Position numbers and translations under genes: made by a program. Below the pieces are notes generated by a model that did not search any database, was not told the DNA's origin, and saw only the letters and a program-made list of their open reading frames with translations. DNA of 64,000 bases. It comes from an uncultured Hyphomonas sp. GTDB taxonomy: Bacteria > Pseudomonadota > Alphaproteobacteria > Caulobacterales > Hyphomonadaceae. Positions 53,633-63,371 of the stretch are shown one piece after another. The stretch's first letter is position 1; every line of letters begins with the position of its first letter. The stretch spans positions 1-64,000 of the forward strand of contig NZ_OY781472.1 of the NCBI RefSeq assembly GCF_963677035.1. The letters run 5' to 3'.

Positions 53633-55032
53633 ATGGATCTCAAAGCTCTCTCTTTGACGCCGATGGACCTGCCCCACATCGGCACCGTAAAGGCGCGTCC
53701 GAATACGTTAAGGATACATCGCGCCCTTTCCAAAATGAAGGAGCTCGACACAATTCCGGCGACAGATTTTGTCCGGGATATTCTGAAGATCGTAATCATC
53801 GAACCAGATGATGAAAAGTTCGCGGCAACCCTTGCAGATCTCGACGCATCACAGATTGACGAAATCGCAGAGAGCTCGGCGAGGTTTGCATTGCGCGCGG
53901 CTTGTTCCAGACAGAGCCAGACGAATGGCCGGGAGCCAGCGCCTCACAAGGGCTTAAGGACCTGTACGCCTCAGAATTTGGCATATGGGAGGAAAGCGTC
54001 AGCCAGATCGCGCTCTCCACTCAAACCAAATTCCTTGACCCCCTTATGAAAACCGAGATGGAACGGACACAGCGGATCCTCAATTCCTCTGGTTTGCAGG
54101 CTGCTCTCAAATCATTCGCACTGCCCAAGTATAATTTTCCCGCACTCGCCCTTCCTGCTTCCACCCTTTCAGCATTCTCGGTACTGCAGAAGGATGCGCT
54201 GGCAATGGAGCAACTTCGCAAATTCGCCGCCGACATGCAGGGGTTCACCGCACCGCTGGCCGCGGCATCATTCGCCCTCAGTGCACAGTATAGTGACCTC
54301 GAACGGGTAACTCAGGCAATTGCCGACCAGTTCAGGCCATTCGAGCGCATTGTTGCCAGCAACTGGACCGCTTCCCCAATGTTCGAGACAGGCCAGCTCG
54401 CTGAGCTGCTTGGTCGACCCGGTTTCAACGCGGCGGCGATTGTCGGTCTTGAACGCATGGCGAGCCGGGCTGCAATCTCCGAATTGCTATTTGCTTATGA
54501 GGGGCTCGGTGAGCCTGACGCTGGCGACGATCTTCGCGAGGCCCTGGATGCCGTACAGACTCTCGACACGGAAAATGCCGAGGAAGTCGCCTCGGAGGCA
54601 GCAATTGCTTACGCATCACGCTTCACAGATGCCGCAAGCATTCGGCGCCCGCTTCTCCAAAGGGAAATCTCTGCCGACTGGGTGGCGGTTGTCATAAGCG
54701 CTGCTGCACTTTGGTACGCCTCCCAGAGCCCCAACCATGAAGACAATGCCAGACTGGAAACCGAAATTCGCGGGGTCCGCACAATTCTGGAACAGGAACG
54801 CGCAGACCGTGCGGACGAATTGGCATCCATTCGCCGACTCACAGCCCGCTACAATCTGAGAGCGGCCCAGAATACCGATGCAGCCATCATCGCCGAAATT
54901 CAGCCCGATCAACTGGTGCGCGTACTGGAACAAGATGGAGATTGGGTCAGGGTGGAAGTCATCCCCTATGCTGGCGGGGATCCGCTTGAAGGCTGGATGC
55001 ATCGGGGAGGCCTTCGTCCGCTTGGCCATTGA
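53633..55032 (+). CDS. hypothetical protein with C-terminal SH3-like domain, likely frameshifted
   Basis: Two frames overlap. The first (53,633-54,049) starts MDLKALSLTPMDLPHIGTVK; the second runs to 55,032 in the frame one base back. Joining them near 53,877 by restoring one base gives AES(L)GEVCIARGLFQTEPDEW, an even helical stretch, and a single protein of about 466 residues. I do not recognise the helical body (TKFLDPLMKTEMERTQRILN, LPKYNFPALALPASTLSAFS). Near 250-280 of the second frame is a membrane-like segment (WVAVVISAAALWYASQ), then a coiled coil, and the last 70 residues read as a bacterial SH3 domain (VRVLEQDGDWVRVEVIPYAG). If the frames are not one gene, the second has a TTG start at 53,902. 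Confidence 0.55.
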
Positions 55033-55257
55033 GCGGTCTTCCAGTTGATCATCTTTTCCAGCTCAAAAAATTCACGATCTTGCGCATCCATAGACCCGCG
55101 CTAGGCCCCCATGGGCGCAAAACAGCCCACGTCATTTTTCCCATTCAGTCTGATCCTGAAGCACGGCACAGTTTGGGGAATTGTCGCCCAACTGGCAATT
55201 TAAGGTAAGAAAGTGATAAGCGCATACTGAGAACATACTAGAAATCGGAGTTCCTGT

Positions 55258-57546
55258 TTGGCAGACGAAAACCCCTCGGCCCAAATTTTCACGAACGGCT
55301 TTGAAGTTTCGCTTCCCGAACGTGTCGATGCCATCGTTCGCGATTTTCCGAACCCGAAGGAGGTTGCGCCTGAACGCGACCGGCTATCTCCTCATTGGTT
55401 CACTCATTGGACCGGAGGCAAACTTTATCATCTCAGACAGAGTTCTGGCGGCCCAAATCTTGATGGACAGGAAGTCAGTCTTGAAACACGCCAGCATCCC
55501 TGGCTTTTGCGAGCACGCCTGGAAGACGCGATGGCTGAAGTCTTCCCCAATTACGACCCGCTAAAACTCCGTCCCTTCACATTTCTCGCGCAAAAGACAG
55601 AGCTGGTCGCCGAAGCCGCGACCGAGGCGGGAATAAACCCGAAAGAATTGGCAGGGATCACGGTTACCCCGCGATATGAGCTCAATGCCAAGATTTACGA
55701 GCCCCAGAATGGCGAAATAAGGATCGGCATCTTCGTCAATATACGTCTTGCCTATGATATCGACCTCCACCTACCCGATCTTCAGACGAAAGGCGTCGCG
55801 CTCGGGGGGCTACATGTGATCAGGCGCAATCCTGCCCCTGGACAGCGAAGGTACCTTGGCCGAATTGGCAATATTCAGGGAAGCAATCTCACACTGAGCG
55901 AGTCCTATGACAGTCCGGATATGAAAGTCGGCAGTGTCAAACTCGAAGGATCGAAAGAGAACTTTTCTCTTGTTCTCAGCGCAATTCTTCGAGGAGCAAA
56001 ACGCAAATTCGATTTGGCGCTGGGGCGTGTAGAATCAAGATATCGACTTGGACCCGACTTCGATCAGCAAGTCGAGCTGATGGGAACTTTCCTACGCAAG
56101 AAGTCTGTGACGCTTGGTGACGGTATCGAGGCCATTGTAGGTGAACGGATCGCCTTTTCCAATACGGGCGAAACTCCATCTATCTACAAAGCTCCACCAG
56201 TCGACTATGTCTTTGGCCGTTCAGGGGCTCCTGTCGCAAGTTATGCCTGGGATGGCCTTGCCGAAAATGGACCCTATGACCGGACATCCTATGCCAAACG
56301 CAATCCGCGCCTGCTGGTCGTGTTGCCGAAAGCGACAAAAGGGAAAGTGGAACAATTCCTGGCCGCATTCAGAAATGGCCTAGGAACCCCGAATAAAGGC
56401 TTTCCACAAGGCTTTCTTAAGGTGATGGGACTTGCGAGCCTCGAATACGACATGTGCACCGTGGATCTCAATGGATTAGCCACCCATGCCGTGGCCTCTG
56501 CATATTGCGACCAAATCGGGAAAAAGCTGGAAGGCGAAGCCCATTACGACGCGGCCATCGTTGTGCTTCAGACAGAGCATAGTGACCTGCGCGGTGAAGC
56601 AAGTCCCTATTTGCAAACCAAATCCATGTTGATGACTCTCGGTATTGCGTCTCAGGAAATCCGGATGACCACAATCACCCAGGATCCTGCTTTTGCCGGC
56701 TATTCTATGCGCAATCTCGCAATCTCACTCTATGCCAAATTGGGTGGCATTCCCTGGACGGTTCACCACGACCCGACGGTAGCAGATGAACTCATCATCG
56801 GAATGGGTTTCACGGAGCTTTCCGATAGCCGGATCGAAACGCGGCAACGTCATGTTGGCATCACAACGGTCTTTAGCGGCGACGGGAATTATCTGCTCGG
56901 AAATGTATCGAAGGAATGCGCCTATTCCGATTATCCAGACGCCCTGCGATCGTCGGTCATGGATGTCCTCCGCGATGTCAAAGCGAGGAATAACTGGCAA
57001 AGCGGTGATACAGTCCGCCTGATCTTCCACGCCCATCGGCCCCTGAAAGGCATCGATGTGGACAAGATCGTATTTGAATGCGCACGTGAAGTTGGCGCGG
57101 ATCAAGATGTGGAACTGGCGTTTGTGACAGTCACGGAAGATCATCCCTTCTATCTGATCGATAGAAACGCAAAGGGCCTCCAGGCGAAGAGCGGCATGAA
57201 GGGCGTTTATGCTCCTGACCGCGGAACAATTGTCCGGTTGGGCCGCAATACACGCCTGCTCGCAACAAGTTCAGGGACACTCATAAAACGTGAACTCACA
57301 CCCCTGCCCCGGCCCCTTCTCGTCAGTGTCCACCAAGGTTCAAGCTTCACGGACGTCGATTATCTTTCGGAACAGGTCCTCAAATTCACCAGCCTGTCCT
57401 GGAGATCGTATCTGCCATCCGCCATTCCTGTGACCATCTCATATTCCGAACGAATTGCGGAAATGCTTGGCCGGCTAAAAGCCATTCCGGGCTGGTCGAC
57501 ACTGGCGCTTTCAACCAAGCTGAAATTCAGCCGGTGGTTTCTGTGA
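55258..57546 (+). CDS. long prokaryotic Argonaute, catalytic residues degenerate (long-B type)
   Basis: A 762-residue Argonaute. The guide-binding MID pocket has the Y-K-Q-K set: Y451 and K455 (YLQTKSMLMTLG), Q466 (GIASQEIRM) and K494 (LYAKLGGIPW). The PIWI domain is full-sized but its tetrad is lost: the first Asp position is T536 (HVGITTVFSG), the third reads H593 (FHAHRPLKG instead of H-R-D-G), and the last is in ISYSERIAEML without the usual His or Asp. Hence it should bind guide and target but not cut. TTG start at 55,258 with GGAG seven bases upstream. Its stop overlaps the nuclease start as GTGA. Long-B Argonautes with effector partners give abortive-infection defence against plasmids or phage; that is inferred for this pair. 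Confidence 0.88.
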   Translation: MADENPSAQIFTNGFEVSLPERVDAIVRDFPNPKEVAPERDRLSPHWFTHWTGGKLYHLRQSSGGPNLDGQEVSLETRQHPWLLRARLEDAMAEVFPNYDPLKLRPFTFLAQKTELVAEAATEAGINPKELAGITVTPRYELNAKIYEPQNGEIRIGIFVNIRLAYDIDLHLPDLQTKGVALGGLHVIRRNPAPGQRRYLGRIGNIQGSNLTLSESYDSPDMKVGSVKLEGSKENFSLVLSAILRGAKRKFDLALGRVESRYRLGPDFDQQVELMGTFLRKKSVTLGDGIEAIVGERIAFSNTGETPSIYKAPPVDYVFGRSGAPVASYAWDGLAENGPYDRTSYAKRNPRLLVVLPKATKGKVEQFLAAFRNGLGTPNKGFPQGFLKVMGLASLEYDMCTVDLNGLATHAVASAYCDQIGKKLEGEAHYDAAIVVLQTEHSDLRGEASPYLQTKSMLMTLGIASQEIRMTTITQDPAFAGYSMRNLAISLYAKLGGIPWTVHHDPTVADELIIGMGFTELSDSRIETRQRHVGITTVFSGDGNYLLGNVSKECAYSDYPDALRSSVMDVLRDVKARNNWQSGDTVRLIFHAHRPLKGIDVDKIVFECAREVGADQDVELAFVTVTEDHPFYLIDRNAKGLQAKSGMKGVYAPDRGTIVRLGRNTRLLATSSGTLIKRELTPLPRPLLVSVHQGSSFTDVDYLSEQVLKFTSLSWRSYLPSAIPVTISYSERIAEMLGRLKAIPGWSTLALSTKLKFSRWFL

Positions 57547-58748
57547 CAGCGCTCTACACCTCCACCCTTGCGGGCGTTATCGCCGCCGCGAACTCGGCCC
57601 TTTCCGCAGCTCCCAATGCTCAAATCCCAGCTGCCGGTCTGGCGGCTTTTATAGCGAGGCGGCACTCTCTTCAGGAAATTGAAGCACGCCCTTTGTCTGC
57701 CCCTGCCGACTTAAGCAGAACCTTGCGGCAAGCACCTGCTCTGGCAGGATACGGTTTTCACCTGAAAACAGCTGACGACGAGACACGATCCGCATGGACT
57801 GAGGCGCTCGAGACTTTGCAGGGTCGATCACAATTCCCGGGCGATGGTCAATATTTCGCCAATGACCCGGTCGAGCTCCTCGGTGTAATGAGCGGTATTC
57901 AGGAACTCGAACCAAATGGAGGGCCGCATTCAGCCTGGCTTGCAGAACTCATTCGAAGCGGTCTACAGGCAAGACACATCAAGACACCCATCACGGCTCT
58001 CGCCGCGATCATTGTGCTTGCAAAGCTCGATCCGTCCTCGGACCTGCCGGAGTTCCCATTTAGTCAGGATGAGCTCCTTCAAAGCGATGTGCTTTTGCTC
58101 TGTTCTGCTTTAATCCTCGCTTTTGATCTGCCCGATTACGATCTGTTGCCTCGTCTCGAGACCGCATTTTCAAAGCTGATACTGGAAGAACAAATTCGCT
58201 TAAATTCGCCCGCACAATCCGCTGCGGCTATTGTATTGGCGCAGCGGCTTTCTGATCGTGTACTGCTCGACATACAGGATGATGTCTCCACCCTCGACAG
58301 GGTTATCAGGCTGTGCAGGCGTTTTCCGCTCTTCGTCAAACCCCTGCAAAATCGTTATGCCGGACGCCCGGCTTTTGAAATCAACGACGAATATGATGTT
58401 CAGGATCTCTTCCATGGCATCCTGAAACTTCATTTTGATGATGTCAGGCCTGAAGAAGTTGCCCCTTCGGTTGCGGGAGGCTCATCCAGGGTGGATTTCT
58501 ATCTCAAACGGGAACGCCTCATCATCGAGGCGAAATTCATGGGTCAATCGATGACCCAGAAGAAGCTCCGTTCTCAGTTGATTGATGATATTACCCTGTA
58601 TGCGGCAATGGACCAGGTCGACCAGCTCGTTTGCCTTGTCTACGATCCGAACCTCAAGTGCCAAAACCCGAAGGCGATTGAAGATGATCTTCAGAATACC
58701 AGCGGCCGTCTGGAAGTTCGCATAATTATCTGCCCGCAGGGGCACTAG
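57543..58748 (+). CDS. Argonaute-associated PD-(D/E)XK nuclease
   Basis: A 401-residue protein from GTG 57,543-57,545, which overlaps the Argonaute stop by GTGA; an in-frame GTG nine bases earlier is less likely. The first 300 residues are helical and not recognised. The C-terminal part has a PD-(D/E)XK nuclease core: D318 (SSRVDFYLKRER) and E329-A-K331 (LIIEAKFMGQ), followed by helix KKLRSQLIDDITLYAAM and strand VDQLVCLVYDPN. Position and domain match the effector nuclease (AgaN type) of long-B Argonaute systems, where target recognition by Argonaute unleashes DNA degradation. All nuclease residues seem intact. Confidence 0.83.
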   Translation: MTALYTSTLAGVIAAANSALSAAPNAQIPAAGLAAFIARRHSLQEIEARPLSAPADLSRTLRQAPALAGYGFHLKTADDETRSAWTEALETLQGRSQFPGDGQYFANDPVELLGVMSGIQELEPNGGPHSAWLAELIRSGLQARHIKTPITALAAIIVLAKLDPSSDLPEFPFSQDELLQSDVLLLCSALILAFDLPDYDLLPRLETAFSKLILEEQIRLNSPAQSAAAIVLAQRLSDRVLLDIQDDVSTLDRVIRLCRRFPLFVKPLQNRYAGRPAFEINDEYDVQDLFHGILKLHFDDVRPEEVAPSVAGGSSRVDFYLKRERLIIEAKFMGQSMTQKKLRSQLIDDITLYAAMDQVDQLVCLVYDPNLKCQNPKAIEDDLQNTSGRLEVRIIICPQGH

Positions 58749-58811
58749 GATCAGATCGGGTCCGTACCCAGTCAATCAGCACATCACCTGCCAGTTCCGC
58801 CAATGGCCCAT

Positions 58812-60353
58812 TCAACTGCCCGATGGGGCTTCCTGCATCTGAGCTTTCAGAGAATCCCCGAGAAACCGGGCGAAGGGCTCAATATCCTGCCCCACACTCG
58901 CGCTCTCCAACGCCGCCATATAGGCATCGCGCTGATCGACCTTGATAATGAGCCAGGGATACCCCGCCGCAGCACACATGAGGTTCATGACGAAGCGGGC
59001 CGTGCGACCATTTCCATCCGGAAACGGATGAATATAGACGAAAATGAAATGACCGAGGACAATCTGGGCCACCGGATTGTCTTCCGCTGACAACATGTCA
59101 TGAAATGCCGGCATCGCGTCACGGACAGCTTCCGGAGATGGAGGCGAATGCCGCGATCCCCGAATGTGCACGACATGGCTGCGATATCCGGCCAGGAATT
59201 CTGCCCGGGTCAGACCCGCCTTTACACTCGGTCCAAACAAGGCCTGGTACCAGCCCTGGAGGTCACGGTTTGCCACCGCCCCCGGCGCCTCACCTTCGAG
59301 GACACATCGCACAGACGCCTTGACCTTTTCAAACGCATCGAGATACCCGCGTGCCGCCATCGCATCGCGCTGGCTGCGGTCCGCCTCGATTGCGTCAGGG
59401 TCCCATTTTCCTTCCCGTATCTTCGTTATGAGGTCTTCGCTGACCTGGTAGCCTTCGATGGAGAGGGAATGATAGGCGTCCTGATCAATCACGGCCTCCA
59501 TGCCGGCAATATAGGCATCGGCGTCATTCACCGGAACGGCCTTCGGAAAGACATCAGGAATCTGGCCCCGCATTTTCTCCCATAGAAGGCGGATGCGATT
59601 GATCTGAGGCGAAACCTGCTTCAGTGGGACCGGGATCTTGTCGGCCGGATCAAACGGATCACTTTCCTGCACAACCTGCCCGGCTGCTTTCATGGTCGAA
59701 ACAATCTGATCGGCGAGATCTCCCCGTCCGATCCTCCGGAATGCGCCTGCCAGTCTTCCGGCCCGCACAACATGCCCGCCCTTGAGGAGAAGCCTGAGAA
59801 CGCCGGATGCGTCCTTTACAGCGCCAAGGCAGGTGGTCACTTCAATGGGGTTGGACTGGTAGAACCCCTCAGGGACCTGAACGAGCGCGGCCTCAATCGT
59901 GTACACGTTCAACCCGTCAATCTCGGTTCTGTCTTCTTCGTCCGGCAGGTTTGCCGTCATGTCATAAAGCGTCGATCCATGCAGGAGTTCGACGGCCCTG
60001 TTGCTTGCCCCTTCCGCCCGGACGAGCAGCTGCAATGGCGCAGACTTGTCACCCGCATGGAGACGAAGCGATTGTTGCGGTGACAGGCACCAATTCTTGC
60101 CAAAACGCACCGAAAGGTATTCGCGGCAAAAATTCCAATAGGCTGCATACCAGGCCGTCGTATCGCCCGGTAAGTCTCCCGGCCGGCTCGGAATGAACCA
60201 GCCGCGCATGACAGGCTGCAGGTAACCGGCCTCAACCAGACGGTCACGATTGGTCCGCGACAGATCATCTGTCCTGATCGCCGTCCGGCCCTTGTCCTGC
60301 AGCACTTTCAGAGCTGTCAGGGACTTTGCAAGTTTTTCATGCGCCGTTGCCAT
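58812..60353 (-). CDS. Fic-domain protein with AbiEi-like N-terminus
   Basis: A 513-residue protein. The Fic motif HPFPDGNGR lies at 442-450, and a matching inhibitory motif, SLSIEG (S296 to E300-G301), is in the same chain before the Fic core, as in class II Fic proteins. Fic enzymes transfer AMP or other groups to proteins. The N-terminal 130 residues (LDKGRTAIRTDDLSRTN-like, EAGYLQPVMRGWFIPSRPG) resemble the winged helix of AbiEi-type antitoxins, suggesting it also binds DNA and controls its own promoter. It converges on the nuclease gene, 63 bases away. A set of 24-bp repeats lies upstream of its start. Confidence 0.85.
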   Translation of the reverse strand: MATAHEKLAKSLTALKVLQDKGRTAIRTDDLSRTNRDRLVEAGYLQPVMRGWFIPSRPGDLPGDTTAWYAAYWNFCREYLSVRFGKNWCLSPQQSLRLHAGDKSAPLQLLVRAEGASNRAVELLHGSTLYDMTANLPDEEDRTEIDGLNVYTIEAALVQVPEGFYQSNPIEVTTCLGAVKDASGVLRLLLKGGHVVRAGRLAGAFRRIGRGDLADQIVSTMKAAGQVVQESDPFDPADKIPVPLKQVSPQINRIRLLWEKMRGQIPDVFPKAVPVNDADAYIAGMEAVIDQDAYHSLSIEGYQVSEDLITKIREGKWDPDAIEADRSQRDAMAARGYLDAFEKVKASVRCVLEGEAPGAVANRDLQGWYQALFGPSVKAGLTRAEFLAGYRSHVVHIRGSRHSPPSPEAVRDAMPAFHDMLSAEDNPVAQIVLGHFIFVYIHPFPDGNGRTARFVMNLMCAAAGYPWLIIKVDQRDAYMAALESASVGQDIEPFARFLGDSLKAQMQEAPSGS

Positions 60354-60706
60354 GATTTTAAAAGCCAGTTTGCTTGTCGTTTTCTGCGCCGGTTTTCGAC
60401 GCCTTTTTCGTCGCTTTTTGTAGCGTATATTTATTCGTAAATCATGTCGAATAATTATTCGTAAAAAGCGCTATTTTTTCATTCGCAAAACACGTTGAAT
60501 AATTACTCGCAAAACAGGATGAAAAAACAAGCGCAATTCACGCTGAAAAATAGTTTTGAAAATTCAACAACTTATCGGCTTGAAAAAATAGCAATAAAGA
60601 TCCCGGAAAAGGAGCAAAGCGCGGAATGAGGCCGGTTAGCCAACACCAGCATAAAGTCCAATCGTCTGCAAATCATGCCGTGCGCCAGAAAGTCGACACC
60701 GCAATA
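60354..60706. other. upstream region of the Fic gene
   Basis: No convincing gene in about 350 bases. It is much more AT-rich than its neighbours and holds the 24-bp repeat array described separately; the fic promoter must be here. The stop of the XRE regulator gene is at the right edge. Confidence 0.6.
60431..60550. repeat. array of 24-bp operator-like repeats upstream of fic
   Basis: Five units with an exact 24-base step start at 60,431, 60,455, 60,479, 60,503 and 60,527. The best unit is a palindrome, TTATTCG-N10-CGAATAA. The others keep (T)TATTCGTAAA or ATTCGCAAAA at one side and GAATAA or GAAAAA at the other, fading towards 60,550. It lies 78-197 bases before the fic start. Confidence 0.8.
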
Positions 60707-61087
60707 TCAGGCCGAAAGCGCTTTCAGGACTTTCGCCATTTCCTCCAGCTTCGCGAGCGATTTTGTCCGGTTCACCCAGACAAGGCAGTCTTTGCGCGCC
60801 TGCTCCAGTGCAGACATCTTGCCCGAGCCCGCATCCGTCTCCTGCTCGAAAAATTCAGGGATTGAGCCCCCCAGTACGTCCGATACCTTGGCCAGCATTC
60901 CAGCGCTCAGCCGGTTGGTACCGGTCTCGTATTTCTGGAGTTGCTGATGGCTTATACCAAGTGCATCCCCCAGCTCCGCCAACGTCAGATTCCGTTCCGT
61001 GCGAAGCTTGCGAATATTCACACCGACAGCCCGGTCAATCTCGGTGGGCGAACGCGACGTCTGCGCCTTTCGTCTGGACCTGCTCAT
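60707..61087 (-). CDS. XRE-family transcriptional regulator
   Basis: A 126-residue regulator starting MSRSRRKAQTSRSPTEIDRA. The helix-turn-helix is in IRKLRTERNLTLAELGDALG followed by ISHQQLQKYETGTNRLSAGM (about 28-66). A short helical C-terminus (ALEQARKDCLVWVNRTKSLA) may mediate dimers. The ATG at 61,085-61,087 is preferred because sequence upstream in frame is low-complexity. It may control the fic gene downstream or the divergent helicase gene; nothing in the sequence decides between them. Confidence 0.85.
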   Translation of the reverse strand: MSRSRRKAQTSRSPTEIDRAVGVNIRKLRTERNLTLAELGDALGISHQQLQKYETGTNRLSAGMLAKVSDVLGGSIPEFFEQETDAGSGKMSALEQARKDCLVWVNRTKSLAKLEEMAKVLKALSA

Positions 61088-61437
61088 TATTTGCTTCCTC
61101 CTGGCGCCATCACACACAGGAAAAGTATCGCGCAGCAATCTGGTCGTCGAGGTGGAGGCTGCGCCCCCGCCTACGCCGCATTCCGAAAGCGCCCCGGCCG
61201 GCAATCGGCAGCCTTGCGTTGAACACAGCAGACTCCCCATCCCGGTCCCTGACCGAGCCGAATGACTTTCACTTGGCCATTCGCAAGGTGATCACCGGTT
61301 CCAATGCCCGGCATTTGCCGGCGCCGTTCTGACTTTCGGGAAAGTTCTGCTTTCTACCGGAAACAAAAAATCTGGATCATCGCGCCTGTAAGGGTAAGGT
61401 TTCTGCACCCCCCCTTTTCACCTGCCCGAAAGACATA
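61088..61437. other. divergent promoter region between XRE gene and helicase gene
   Basis: About 350 bases without a convincing gene, presumably with the promoters for both neighbours. A C-run then TTTTC near 61,405 precedes the helicase start. No clear operator found. Confidence 0.5.
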
Positions 61438-63371
61438 ATGAGTTCGAACCGACCCTATCGTACGCTGTCCATGGAAGCCCTCGAAGCTCTTGTCGAGGGC
61501 GCGTCAGGCACTGGAATCCTGCGCGAGGTCCAATACGAATTGTCCTTTCGCTCCACCCGCGCAGCGAAACGTCTGCTCGACAAACTTCGGTCCCGGCTGG
61601 AAACGTTCGCCAACGCTCCCGGTCCCGGCCCGTTGTTCACAGATAATGCCTCCGACGGAAATGGGATTTCCTCACCAGTTCCGCCTGGACTGCAGCGGGG
61701 GCGCAATCCGCCGCGCCCAACCAACACCCCATCCAGGCGTTTCACGCCAACCGAAGAACAGGTCGATGCCATCATCATTTCCTTTCAGGCAATTCCCTGA
61801 AAATTTCCGCGTTCGCCGGCGCCGGCAAGACATCGACCCTGAAACTGATGGCCAATGCGCGTTCCGGAACCGGCCTCTACCTCGCCTTCAACCGGAAGAT
61901 CGCCCAGGATGCGCGGCAGAACTTTCCCGACAGCGTGGCTTGCATGACCACCCATTCGCTGGCCGTCCAATGGGTACGCAAACACTACAATTTTTCAACG
62001 TCGAAACTGTTCGACTCGATGGGAAACAGGCAACTCGCCGAACTCCTGAAACTGGAACCGCGAACCTCGTTCGGCGATTTCGCACTGACCCATATCCAGC
62101 AGGCCCACCTCTTCCGCGAAACCGTTCGCCGCTTCTGCCTCAGCGGATCGGATCAGATCACAGCCGATCATGTACCGGTCACCGGATTGCTGAAATTCCT
62201 GCCCGAGCTTGTGACCCGCCCCATCTGCGAATGGGTGGCCGAACGCGCACGGGAGCTCTGGCAGCGCATGACGACGCCGGAAGATCCCATCCCGCTTGGC
62301 CATGATGGCTATCTGAAGCTCTGGTCGCTCTCGAACCCGCAGCTCGCCTATGACTATGTCTTGCTCGACGAAGCGCAGGACACGAACCCCGCAGTGCTCA
62401 GCGTGCTCGAACAACAAGACACACAGATGGTTTATGTCGGAGACCGTCACCAGCAGATCTACGCCTGGCGCGGCGCGGTCAATGCAATGAAAAAGATCGA
62501 CACAGACCAGGAGTGCTATCTCACCCAATCATTTCGCTTCGGGCCAGAGATCGCGGCAAATGCCAGCCGGGTGATCCGGAAACTCGGCGAGCCCCATGCA
62601 TTACGCGGCAATCCGGACATTCGTTCCTCGATTTCGGAAAGGGGATATTCAGATGCCATCCTGACACGGAAGAATGCGACTGCTTTCACGCAAACCCTGC
62701 GCGCCATCGGAAACGGCCGCAAACCCTTCATTGTCGGCGGCACTGGTGAACTGAAGCTCCTCATCGATGACGTGCAAAGCCTTATGCAAGGCCGCCCCGG
62801 CGCCCATCCTGACTTTTTTGGCTTCCAGGACTGGAGCGATGTCGTTTCGTTCTCCCAGACAAAAGAAGGCGCAGACCTCTGGCCGTTTGTGTCGCTTGTC
62901 GAGCGCCTTGGCCCCGAAGCCCTGCGCAATGCCATCAACAATTCTGCGCCTTCGCTCCAGGCCGCCGATGTAGCCATATCCACAATCCACAAAGCCAAAG
63001 GCCTGGAATGGCCAAGCGTGCGCGTTGCAAGCGACTTTATAAAGACCCTTGAGGGCAGGCTCATCATCAACGAAGATGAGCTGAGACTGTTCTATGTGGC
63101 GATCACCCGTGCCCGCCAGCGCCTCCTGATCGAGGAGCAGCTCCTGGACGAATTTGCTTTCGGCGACTTTCCAAACTCCTCCCCGGCCCCTTCCCAGAGC
63201 CCGCCAGAGACAAGTGCGACACCCCCGCCTTTACCTCCCACACCGACAGCGTCGTCCCCACCTTCAGTAACGGAACCATCCCAACCAGCCCGCGGAGATG
63301 GTTCTGCTTCCCAGCCCCCCGGCACCCGACCCAAAAAGCGGTTCTGGTTCAAGTTCGGAAAATCGACTTGA
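61438..63371 (+). CDS. UvrD-like superfamily 1 helicase, frameshifted near 61,777
   Basis: Two frames give one helicase. The first (from ATG 61,438) reads MSSNRPYRTLSMEALEALVE and ends FTPTEEQVDAII; the second carries the Walker A, SGNSLKISAFAGAGKTSTL, then TTHSLAVQWV, Walker B DYVLLDEAQDTNP, GDRHQQIYAWRGAVNAM, FRFGPEIA, TIHKAKGLEWPSVRVA and FYVAITRARQRLLIEEQLLD. A one-base loss near 61,777 separates them; without the repair the helicase part would have to start at 61,848, past its own Walker A. A Pro-rich tail ends the protein. About 644 residues joined. Could be an error, a pseudogene or recoding. Confidence 0.82.

Noticed and set aside
60431..60550. Iterons of a plasmid replication origin
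   Set aside because: No rep gene is nearby, and the array sits directly in the fic promoter region, so operators are more likely.
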